Positions 1-5,677 of a DNA stretch of 5,778 nt are shown here, piece by piece. Under the pieces are notes generated by a model. It was not told where the DNA came from, did not search any database, and saw nothing but the letters and a program-made list of their open reading frames with translations. The DNA comes from Actinomycetota bacterium (GTDB taxonomy: Bacteria; Actinomycetota; Humimicrobiia; Humimicrobiales; Humimicrobiaceae), in contig JAQUMQ010000103.1 in NCBI GenBank assembly GCA_028718045.1, positions 1 to 5,778 on the forward strand. Reading direction: 5' to 3'. Position numbers and translations under genes: made by a program. The stretch's first letter is position 1. Each line of letters opens with the position of its first letter.

Positions 1-55
1 ATCTGTTATAGCTTATTTCTATATAAATTAATTATTAGCTTTACTTGGGCTCATT

Positions 56-1174
56 TCATCTTATCCAGATCTCGCCGGCTGTTTCAATGACAAGGCGAAC
101 CTTATCCCATTGTTCTTCCTCTGTCAGCATGTTTCCTTCTTCAGTGGATGCAAAACCGCATTGAGGGCTCAGGCAAAGCTTTTCTATGCTTACATACCTG
201 GCAGCTTCAGTTATGCGGGCTTTGAGCTTTTCCTTGTTTTCCAATCCGCCATGCTTTGTGCTTACAAGCCCTAGAACGACAATCTGATCTCTGACAAATT
301 GCAACGGTTTGAAGTCGCCGGAACGTTCGTCATCAAATTCAAGAAAGAAACCGTCTATTCTGGCATTTGGAAACAAAATCTGAGCTATCGGATCATATCC
401 TCCGGAAGCAAACCATGTGGAACGTAAATTACCACGGCATATATGAAGCACGACAGTCATATCGCTTGGACGGTCTGCTATGCTTTCATTAATCAGCCTC
501 ACATAATCATTGGCAAGCAAGTCAGGATCGATTCCTTTGGTCTTAAAATAATCTCTATGCCTCTTGCTGCACAATGTTCCCCACGAAGTATCGTCAAATT
601 GAAGATAACGGCATCCTGCATCATAAAATGCTTTAATTGCATCCTTATAAACAGCAATGATATCATTCAGCAAATCTTCGTTATGTCTGTAAACATGATT
701 TTTGTTGGAACTTTGAACAAAATGAAAAAGAGCCGGAGATGGGATTGTAAATTTGGGCACACACTTGCCGGAAATATTTTTAAGATACTTAAAATGCTCC
801 ACCATCGGATGATTTTTAAACCTTATTTTACCGACAATCTTGAATGTTTCGGGTTTGGTCCCTATCCCCTGCAAATCCATTTGCCGGTCCAGTCTTATTT
901 TTTGAGTGCCCTCTATTTCCAGAAAAAAATCAAGATGCCACCAAGAACGACGAAGCTCACCGTCGGTAACTGCCTTAAGCCCAAGCTCTTTTTGTTTTTC
1001 TACCAGTTTTGCTATTTCGTTATCTTCGATATCAGCAAGTTGGCTTGCAGTGATTTTTCCGCTTCTGTACTGAGCACTTGCCGTTTTTATTGAATCACTG
1101 CGAAGAAAACTGCCCACAATATCGTAACGAAATGGCGGTATCTTTCTTTTTTTTCCAATTAATTTTTTTGCCAT
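56..1174 (-). CDS. Short MetE-like (cobalamin-independent methionine synthase C-terminal domain) methyltransferase
   Basis: This 372-residue protein matches the catalytic C-terminal barrel of cobalamin-independent methionine synthase, as in the Bacillus YxjG/YxjH type. The zinc ligands of MetE are recognisable: H244 and C246 in HICRGN, E279 in FFLEFDD, and C339 in SPQCGFAS. Other family segments are YDIVGSFLR (17-25), TDGELRR (70-76) and LQFDDTSWG (191-199). Full-length MetE is about twice as long; the N-terminal half that helps hold the folate is absent, so the methyl donor cannot be assumed to be methyl-tetrahydrofolate. The expected reaction is methyl transfer to a thiol such as homocysteine, in the cytoplasm. 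The ATG start has AGAGG at 1181-1185, 6 nt upstream. The gene follows the LysR gene by 15 nt and is probably cotranscribed with it. The family call is secure; the exact substrate and donor are not. Confidence 0.9.
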   Translation of the reverse strand: MAKKLIGKKRKIPPFRYDIVGSFLRSDSIKTASAQYRSGKITASQLADIEDNEIAKLVEKQKELGLKAVTDGELRRSWWHLDFFLEIEGTQKIRLDRQMDLQGIGTKPETFKIVGKIRFKNHPMVEHFKYLKNISGKCVPKFTIPSPALFHFVQSSNKNHVYRHNEDLLNDIIAVYKDAIKAFYDAGCRYLQFDDTSWGTLCSKRHRDYFKTKGIDPDLLANDYVRLINESIADRPSDMTVVLHICRGNLRSTWFASGGYDPIAQILFPNARIDGFFLEFDDERSGDFKPLQFVRDQIVVLGLVSTKHGGLENKEKLKARITEAARYVSIEKLCLSPQCGFASTEEGNMLTEEEQWDKVRLVIETAGEIWIR

Positions 1175-1189
1175 GTCTTACCTCTGCTT

Positions 1190-2131
1190 TTACAACAGAT
1201 AAAAATCCAAATCGAAATAGTCTTCCGAAATGAGATCATTTAATATGAATATATATTTTTTTGCAATATCGCTAAGCGATATATTTTTATGGGAAATCCA
1301 TCCCACCGTAAATATTTGATTGGCTTCGATAGGTATTGATTTAAACCTTTCGTCTTTCAAATCGGAAATTCCGCCTTTGGCGCTTATCGTAAAACCGTCA
1401 GTATTCGCCAGTAAATCAAGTAATGTCGCCCTATCGCTTACTTTTATTCCTTTTACCTTTCGTAAAATATTTAACGCTTCTTCCGAAAAGTAAAATGAAT
1501 TATTTTCCCCCTGGTCAAAAGCTATATAAGGAAACCTTTGCATATCTTCAAGCAATACGGCTTTTTTACCTGCAATAAGATGACCCGCTCTTATTAAAAC
1601 ATGCGGGCTTGCATTGAACAAAGGCGTAAACTTTAAACTGTTGTCGCTGAATATCTTGTTCATTACCTTTGAATTTACTTCATTTATATAAAGAATTCCT
1701 ATATCGCTTCGCAATGTTTTTACATTATCGATGATTTCATGAGTTTTTGTTTCTTTCAAGCTGAATTCATATTCGGAAAGATCGCTTTGCTTTACAAGCC
1801 TTGTAAACGCTTTGGCAGCAAAAGAATAATGTTGTGTCGAGACCGAAAAATGTATCGATTTTGATTTAATTTCGCTGTAACGACTCTCCATCAAATCTGC
1901 CTGCTCCACTACCTGACGTGCATAGCCAATAAATTCCACGCCATCCAAAGATAAACTTACGCCCTTGTTCGTTCTTTCGAATATTATGATGCCCAAATCA
2001 TCCTCAAGCTCTTTAAGAGCGTTGGAAAGACTTGGCTGAGATATAAAAAGTTTTTTTGCTGCTTCGTTTATCGAACCACAGTTGGCAATTTCGATTACAT
2101 ATCTTAATTGTTGTAATGTCGTAGCGCTCAC
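1190..2131 (-). CDS. LysR-family transcriptional regulator
   Basis: This 313-residue protein has the standard LysR layout and length. The N-terminal winged helix-turn-helix covers about residues 5-64 (LQQLRYVIEIA, INEAAKKLFISQPSLSNALKELE, then IIFERTNKGVSLS). A linker helix and a periplasmic-binding-protein-like effector domain follow, from about residue 91 to 300. The effector domain opens with HFSVSTQHYSFAAKAF, which resembles the CmbR/MtaR-type regulators of sulfur amino acid genes; that subgroup call is from memory of the family. The methionine synthase-like gene 15 nt downstream supports a role in methionine or cysteine metabolism and an operon with its target. The first usable start is GTG at 2131-2129, with an in-frame TAA two codons upstream. 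That GTG lies inside a strong SD-like stretch, so the real start may be the ACG at 2122-2120 (see findings). Confidence 0.93.
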   Translation of the reverse strand: MSATTLQQLRYVIEIANCGSINEAAKKLFISQPSLSNALKELEDDLGIIIFERTNKGVSLSLDGVEFIGYARQVVEQADLMESRYSEIKSKSIHFSVSTQHYSFAAKAFTRLVKQSDLSEYEFSLKETKTHEIIDNVKTLRSDIGILYINEVNSKVMNKIFSDNSLKFTPLFNASPHVLIRAGHLIAGKKAVLLEDMQRFPYIAFDQGENNSFYFSEEALNILRKVKGIKVSDRATLLDLLANTDGFTISAKGGISDLKDERFKSIPIEANQIFTVGWISHKNISLSDIAKKYIFILNDLISEDYFDLDFYLL

Positions 2132-2134
2132 CTC
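2120..2134 (-). promoter_or_regulatory. SD-like AAGAGGTGAG overlapping the annotated LysR start
   Basis: The minus strand reads AAGAGGTGAGCGCTACGACA. GAGGTGA (2133-2127) is a very good match to the 16S anti-SD, but it contains the GTG start itself, so it cannot serve that codon. An SD here would best serve a start 5 nt after GAGGTGA, where the codon is ACG (2122-2120). The residues from that codon would read MTLQQLRY, the usual LysR N-terminus. Confidence 0.45.
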
Positions 2135-2179
2135 TTATGAATTAAAAAAGAAAAACTTACCGGCAGATTAAGAATATTA

Positions 2180-2208
2180 ATTATACTATAAATTCATAGA
2201 GAAAAATA
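2180..2208 (-). promoter_or_regulatory. Possible promoter and palindrome upstream of the LysR gene
   Basis: On the minus strand a perfect -10 hexamer TATAAT lies at 2185-2180. The hexamer at the -35 position, 17 nt away (2208-2203, TATTTT), is weak. The spacer holds a 14-bp palindrome with one mismatched pair (2186-2199, CTATGAATTTATAG on the minus strand), which could be a site for autoregulation. Its spacing is not the canonical LysR T-N11-A. Transcription would begin near 2173, about 40 nt before the gene. The rest of 2132-2334 shows no gene and no convincing terminator for feoB. Confidence 0.35.
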
Positions 2209-2334
2209 CCTGTGCTTGCTTTGTTTTTTATAGGGTTTTACTTTATTTTACTTAGTATTTAACTTTTTGTCTTATAAGCTTTTCCCGTTACATATACCGT
2301 AAGCCGACAGATGTCTTTTGCCACATGTCTTATT

Positions 2335-4380
2335 TTAACGAACAAAAAGATTTGCTATCTGATAAAATAAAACGGAAACTACCCATCCCAAAACAAGGCT
2401 GTATCCTACAGCAAAAAGTGTCCAACCCCAGGAATTCGTTTCCCTCTTTATTGCCCCTATTACGGCAATGCATGGTATATAAATCAAAGTCATGATCATG
2501 AAAGAATAAGCAGAAATAGGATTCCAGTGCTGTGAAATAGCTCCGACCAATCCGGCTTCGTCTACGCCATATATCACACCAAGAGTGCCCACGACAACCT
2601 CTTTTGCGAGAATTCCAAAAACCAAAGCTACGGCAGCTTCCCAATTTCCAAATCCGGCAGGCTTAAAGACAGGAGCGACAAATGTTCCTATTTTCCCTAT
2701 CAAACTGTCTTTGCTGGCATATTCGACTCCAACAGGAAGATTCGACAAAGCCCATATCAAAATCACGGCAATTACTATTATAGTTCCCGCTTTTTTTATA
2801 AAAGAACTGCTTCTTTCCCACATATGTATCAAGGTGCTTTTTATGGTAGGAACTCTGTAAGGAGGCAGTTCCATTATGAAAAAAGAGTTCTCGCCCTTAA
2901 AAACAAAGCGTTTAAGTATAAAAGCCATCATTATTGCCAGCAGTATCCCCAATATATAAAGGGAAAAGACAATCAATGACTGTTTTCCTTTAAAAAAAGC
3001 ACTGGCAAACAAAATATAAACAGGTAGTCTAGCCGAACAAGACATTAAAGGATTGATCAAAATAGTCGTCATCCTGTCTTTCTTGTTTTCGAGAGTTCTT
3101 GTTGCCATGACACCCGGAACATTGCAGCCAAATCCTATCAGAAGAGGGATAAACGCTTTCCCGTGAAGACCCAGTACTTGCATGAATCTGTCAATTACAT
3201 ATGCAGCCCTAGCCATATATCCGCTGTCTTCCAGCAAAGATATTGCCAAAAATAATAAAAGGATGTTGGGAAGAAATACAAGAACGGAGCCTAATCCGCC
3301 TATTATTCCTTCCGTGATCAACGATGTCAGCAATTCCGGAGCATTTATGTTTGCCAACCCTGTCGAAATAACTTCACTAAGCCACCCAAAAAAAGTTTCT
3401 ATCCATCCTACAATCGGATCTCCGAGTTTGAATGTCAAAGTAAATACGCAATACATTATTATCAGGAAGATTGGGATGCCAAGAAACCTATTGGTTATGA
3501 CCCTGTCTATTTTATCGGAAACTGAGGTCGGCGACTCTTTCGTGTCGCGAATTATTATCTCGGTTATAATCTTTTTAATAAAATCATAACGGTTTTCAGC
3601 AATCAATGAATAAACATCCTCTCCGCAAGAATTTTCGATATTATCCACAATTTCCTTTTTCTTGTTGATTATTATTTCCGGTAAGTTTTTTGCTAACTGC
3701 CTTACCATTTTTAATTCATCTTCGATTAGTTTAAGAGCAATCCATCTTGCGGGATAACCATCCTCATTTGGCAGATAATCTTTTACCATATTTTCCATCA
3801 CGTCTAGGCCGCTTTCCAATTCTCTGTTATATTTAACATCCAGAGAGCATCCGGTGGAACCATCGGAATTAACGGCAGCTTCATAAGTTTTGGATAAAAG
3901 TTCTTTCATCCCTATTTTCTTTGTGGCTGTCGTAGCCACTATAGGTACTTTTAAGATATCGTTTAACTTCTTTATATCGATCTTAATTTTTCTGGCATTG
4001 CATTCATCATACATATTAAGAGCAATTACTACGTTCATCCCCATTTCCAAAAGTTGGGTTGTCAGATAAAGATTGCGTTCGAGATTGCTTGAATCAATAA
4101 TATTTATTACAACGTCAGGTTTGCTAAATACAAGATAATCCCTGGCAACCCTTTCGTCTTCCGAATGTGCGTCGAGGCTGTAAATACCGGGCAAATCGAC
4201 AATGTTTATCTGTCTTTTTTTATAAAATAACTTTCCTTCTTTTTTTTCGACGGTAACTCCCGGCCAGTTTCCCACATGCTGCCTTGAGCCCGTAAGATTG
4301 TTGAAAACGACTGTCTTGCCCGAATTCGGATTCCCTATAAGAGCAATAGTAAAATTTTTTTGGTTGTTTGTTGTATCCAA
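2335..4380 (-). CDS. feoB: Ferrous iron transport protein B (FeoB)
   Basis: FeoB moves Fe(II) across the cytoplasmic membrane using an attached GTPase domain. The 681 residues show every expected part. The G domain has G1 GNPNSGKT (16-23), G2 around T43 in VGNWPGVTVE, G3 DLPG (62-65), G4 NMYD (122-125) and G5 near ATTATKKIG (149-157). A helical nucleotide-release-control region spans about 180-290. The membrane core from about residue 300 has two Gate repeats, with GFGCNVPGVMATR (416-428), SCSARLPVY (447-455) and PCIAVIGAIKRETNSWGW (636-653). The length fits the shorter FeoB proteins of Gram-positive bacteria, without the long C-terminal tail of E. coli FeoB. The start is TTG, with GGAGG (4386-4390) 5 nt upstream. 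The gene follows the DtxR-FeoA gene by 68 nt, and iron box A sits in that gap, so it is probably iron-repressed. Confidence 0.97.
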   Translation of the reverse strand: MDTTNNQKNFTIALIGNPNSGKTVVFNNLTGSRQHVGNWPGVTVEKKEGKLFYKKRQINIVDLPGIYSLDAHSEDERVARDYLVFSKPDVVINIIDSSNLERNLYLTTQLLEMGMNVVIALNMYDECNARKIKIDIKKLNDILKVPIVATTATKKIGMKELLSKTYEAAVNSDGSTGCSLDVKYNRELESGLDVMENMVKDYLPNEDGYPARWIALKLIEDELKMVRQLAKNLPEIIINKKKEIVDNIENSCGEDVYSLIAENRYDFIKKIITEIIIRDTKESPTSVSDKIDRVITNRFLGIPIFLIIMYCVFTLTFKLGDPIVGWIETFFGWLSEVISTGLANINAPELLTSLITEGIIGGLGSVLVFLPNILLLFLAISLLEDSGYMARAAYVIDRFMQVLGLHGKAFIPLLIGFGCNVPGVMATRTLENKKDRMTTILINPLMSCSARLPVYILFASAFFKGKQSLIVFSLYILGILLAIMMAFILKRFVFKGENSFFIMELPPYRVPTIKSTLIHMWERSSSFIKKAGTIIVIAVILIWALSNLPVGVEYASKDSLIGKIGTFVAPVFKPAGFGNWEAAVALVFGILAKEVVVGTLGVIYGVDEAGLVGAISQHWNPISAYSFMIMTLIYIPCIAVIGAIKRETNSWGWTLFAVGYSLVLGWVVSVLFYQIANLFVR

Positions 4381-4385
4381 TTTAA

Positions 4386-4390
4386 CCTCC
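4386..4390 (-). promoter_or_regulatory. Ribosome binding site fixing the TTG start of feoB
   Basis: GGAGG on the minus strand lies 5 nt before the TTG codon at 4380-4378. No ATG or GTG in frame is close enough to compete, and the G1 motif begins only 15 residues later, so TTG is the best start. The site is 2 nt from the edge of iron box A. Confidence 0.75.
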
Positions 4391-4392
4391 GA

Positions 4393-4414
4393 TAAGTTAA
4401 TCTAACCTAACTTT
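4393..4414 (-). promoter_or_regulatory. Iron box A (DtxR-type operator) upstream of feoB
   Basis: On the minus strand the left arm AAAGTTA is followed by GGTTAGAT and the right arm TAACTTA. The core TTAGGTTAGATTAACTT closely resembles the classical DtxR/IdeR box TTAGGTTAGCCTAACCTAA. It lies between the regulator and feoB, just before the feoB SD. A TATAAA at 4419-4414 touches its upstream edge and could be a -10 of an internal promoter, but there is no good -35. Binding here could block an internal promoter or act as a roadblock inside the operon. Confidence 0.75.
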
Positions 4415-4448
4415 TTATATAAAAAAAATTTAATGACTCTCGACTTTT

Positions 4449-5156
4449 TTATCCTGCTACTTCTTCCACGAATATATCCGCGGCTTCCGACTTTCTTAAG
4501 CTTAATTTGTAACCTTTTATCAATACTTCGATAGGATCCCCGAGTGGTGCAACCCCTATAATTTCTATTTCGCTTCCACTTGTAACACCCATCTCCAAAA
4601 ATCTTTTTCTTATCATGCTCTTAGCCGTTACTTTGACTATTTTGCCTTTCCTGCCCTTACCCAACTCTTTTAAAGTTTTAATTTTTACCGTCTCCATGAT
4701 TTCTCTTTCTTTTGAATTTATATTTACTTTTTCAAAATAATTATCATCATTTAGTTTTTCGGTTTTTTCTAGAAGCTCTGATATTTTATTGATGGTCGTC
4801 CTGCTTAGAACATGCTCCATAAGACATGCGTCTTTCTCCGCAATTTTACTGTCGACATCTAAAATTTCCGTAAGAAATCTTTTGATAAGCGTATGCCTGT
4901 TTCTTATTTTTTTTGCGGTCTCCATCCCCGTAAATGTCAAAGTTACGGGATTATAGCTTTCTTGGTTGACCAAACCAAGTTTTTTAAGCTTGGCTATCGT
5001 TTGCGATACGCTTGCTTTGGATATATTTAATTTTTTCGCTATGTCCGAAACTCTTATTATTTTTTCGCTGTCGTGGATATTTAACATTGCCTCCAGGTAA
5101 TCTTCCAAAGCCAAACTTAAAGAGCCTGATTCAGAGCCTGATTCGTTCAAAATCAT
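4449..5156 (-). CDS. DtxR-family iron-dependent repressor fused to a FeoA domain
   Basis: The 235 residues divide into three parts. First is a winged helix-turn-helix, about 16-80, with VSDIAKKLNISKASVSQTIAKLKKLGLV (36-63) as the DNA-reading unit. Next is a DtxR-type dimerisation and metal domain, about 81-140, with H88, C111, E114 and H115 at the usual ligand positions. The third is a FeoA/SH3-like domain, about 158-232, with KRFLEMGV, PLGDPIEV and SLRKSEAADIFV typical of FeoA. The protein probably represses the four boxes in this window when loaded with Fe(II); this is inferred from family and context. It lies between the small membrane protein (31 nt upstream) and feoB (68 nt downstream). 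AAAGGA abuts the ATG but is 6 nt from a TTG two codons later (5150-5148), which may be the true start, giving 233 residues. The tail carries ESGS twice. Confidence 0.93.
   Translation of the reverse strand: MILNESGSESGSLSLALEDYLEAMLNIHDSEKIIRVSDIAKKLNISKASVSQTIAKLKKLGLVNQESYNPVTLTFTGMETAKKIRNRHTLIKRFLTEILDVDSKIAEKDACLMEHVLSRTTINKISELLEKTEKLNDDNYFEKVNINSKEREIMETVKIKTLKELGKGRKGKIVKVTAKSMIRKRFLEMGVTSGSEIEIIGVAPLGDPIEVLIKGYKLSLRKSEAADIFVEEVAG
5121..5144. repeat. Perfect 12-bp tandem duplication in the regulator gene
   Basis: AGAGCCTGATTC occurs twice in direct succession on the plus strand. Read on the minus strand it encodes ESGS-ESGS at residues 5-12 of the DtxR-FeoA protein, before the conserved first helix. 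The copies are identical at every base, which suggests a recent slippage or duplication event. The change keeps the reading frame. Confidence 0.9.
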
Positions 5157-5187
5157 TCCTTTCCGTTCGAAAGTTATTTTAATTTAT

Positions 5188-5367
5188 TTATAATCTTGAT
5201 AGCGTTTTCTTGTCAATTTTATCATTATTTTTTTTACAGCTTTTGTATATAGGACAATTTGTGCAGGCTGATTTATTTTTTATACTTTTTACGTTAATCC
5301 AAATTAAAAAGCCTGCCGATAATACCAACGCTATGAAAACTATTGAAATTTCAATTATTTTTTCCAT
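5188..5367 (-). CDS. FeoB-associated Cys-rich small membrane protein
   Basis: This 59-residue gene begins MEKIIEISIVFIALVLSAGF. Residues 5-24 form one hydrophobic membrane segment. A lysine-rich tail follows with the cysteine cluster C35-x2-C38-x5-C44 (ACTNCPIYKSC), then further lysines. One N-terminal membrane helix plus a short cysteine cluster is the pattern of the FeoB-associated Cys-rich membrane proteins found beside feoB in Firmicutes. The cysteines probably face the cytoplasm and may hold or pass iron or help FeoB, but the family's function is not settled. An in-frame TAA directly precedes the ATG, so no longer form is possible. The SD is poor (AAAG at 5375-5372). It is the first gene of the operon, 31 nt before the regulator. 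Confidence 0.85.
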   Translation of the reverse strand: MEKIIEISIVFIALVLSAGFLIWINVKSIKNKSACTNCPIYKSCKKNNDKIDKKTLSRL

Positions 5368-5416
5368 TTATCTTTATATTTTTTGTTTCAGATAAAGATA
5401 ACTATTTTTCTTTATC
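5368..5416 (-). promoter_or_regulatory. Two mutually exclusive hairpins in the leader of the Feo operon
   Basis: In the minus-strand leader, ATAAAGATAA (5377-5368), which ends right at the ATG, is a perfect 10-bp complement of TTATCTTTAT (5401-5392). The latter overlaps TCTTTATC (5398-5391), which pairs over 8 bp with GATAAAGA at 5416-5409. The middle segment can thus pair either with the upstream or with the start-site copy. The stems are nearly all A-U, so they would be weak. A role in controlling translation is a guess from geometry. Confidence 0.4.
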
Positions 5417-5452
5417 CACTTTAAATAATAAATATCATAAAGTAAAAGCATC

Positions 5453-5484
5453 GTTATAAAGTTAATATAGCCTAACTTTATAAC
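5453..5484. promoter_or_regulatory. Iron box B on the Feo operon promoter
   Basis: Perfect 12-bp inverted arms GTTATAAAGTTA (5453-5464) and TAACTTTATAAC (5473-5484) flank an 8-nt centre. The inner 22 bp (5458-5479) follow the shared AAAGTTA-N8-TAACTTT plan, and on the minus strand include GTTAGGCTATATTAAC. It covers the -10 hexamer of the minus-strand promoter, so a bound repressor would block RNA polymerase on the Feo operon. Confidence 0.85.
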
Positions 5485-5503
5485 ACTGTGAATAATTTGT
5501 CAA
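5475..5503 (-). promoter_or_regulatory. Promoter of the small membrane protein - DtxR-FeoA - feoB operon
   Basis: On the minus strand a perfect -35 TTGACA (5503-5498) is followed after 17 nt by TAAAGT (5480-5475), matching four of six bases of TATAAT. The overlapping TATAAA (5482-5477) is an alternative with a 15-nt spacer. The start point would be near 5468, giving a leader of about 100 nt. The -10 lies inside iron box B. Confidence 0.7.
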
Positions 5504-5546
5504 GTACAAAATAATAATAAAAAATCAAAAATCTTTACTTGACAAA
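5496..5546. repeat. 11-bp inverted repeat carrying the -35 hexamers of both divergent promoters
   Basis: TTTGTCAAGTA (5496-5506) and TACTTGACAAA (5536-5546) are exact inverse copies separated by 29 nt. Each holds the TTGACA of one promoter. With boxes B and C lying nearly equidistant outside them, the divergent region is pseudo-symmetric about position 5521. Confidence 0.8.
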
Positions 5547-5566
5547 ATAAAAAATAATTGTAAAGT
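5539..5566 (+). promoter_or_regulatory. Promoter upstream of the NifH-like gene
   Basis: A perfect -35 TTGACA (5539-5544) is followed after 16 nt by TAAAGT (5561-5566), the same -10 hexamer as in the opposing promoter. Iron box C begins inside the -10. A start near 5573 would give a leader of about 165 nt before the TTG at 5739, within which iron box D lies. Confidence 0.65.
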
Positions 5567-5583
5567 TAGGTATGCTTAACTTT
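5562..5583 (+). promoter_or_regulatory. Iron box C (DtxR-type operator)
   Basis: AAAGTTA (5562-5568) and TAACTTT (5577-5583) surround an 8-nt centre, GGTATGCT. The core GTTAGGTATGCTTAAC has the TTAGG half-site of DtxR boxes. It overlaps the -10 of the plus-strand promoter and is the counterpart of box B. Confidence 0.82.
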
Positions 5584-5677
5584 TGGATTATTTTAACGCG
5601 AGTTTTATATAATTAATATTAAATATACGGTTAATTTAAACAAAGTAGTGAATTAAATTATCAATATTTTTAGTTAA

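Noticed and set aside
1..55. Terminator after the methionine synthase-like gene
   Set aside because: The short stretch is AT-rich with repeated AGCT but no GC stem followed by a T-tract on the minus strand; the terminator or a further gene may lie left of the window.
443..1093. 216-codon plus-strand open frame opposite the methionine synthase-like gene
   Set aside because: It lies wholly within a well-supported minus-strand gene, has no SD or family motif, and its protein looks like antisense translation.
2245..2266. Possible fifth iron box between feoB and the LysR gene
   Set aside because: Only one arm, TAACTTT (2260-2266), is present; the opposite arm matches at two of seven bases.
2303..2334. 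Hairpin terminator after feoB (ATGT...ACAT around 2311-2326)
   Set aside because: Only four contiguous pairs form before mismatches, and no U-tract follows in the right direction.
2330..2644. 104-codon minus-strand frame overlapping the feoB 3' end
   Set aside because: It is an alternate frame of feoB, whose frame encodes conserved membrane motifs here; the product has no recognisable motif.
2585..3589. Two plus-strand frames (2585-2860 and 3182-3589) opposite feoB
   Set aside because: Both are antisense to conserved feoB sequence and lack plausible start signals.
5210..5395. 61-codon plus-strand frame opposite the small Cys-rich gene
   Set aside because: The minus-strand frame has the family pattern of a membrane helix plus C-x2-C-x5-C and fits the operon; the plus-strand frame is AT-driven and has no SD.
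5632..5660. 8-bp inverted repeat TAATTTAA / TTAAATTA in the NifH-like leader
   Set aside because: The arms are entirely A and T in very AT-rich DNA, so chance is a sufficient explanation.
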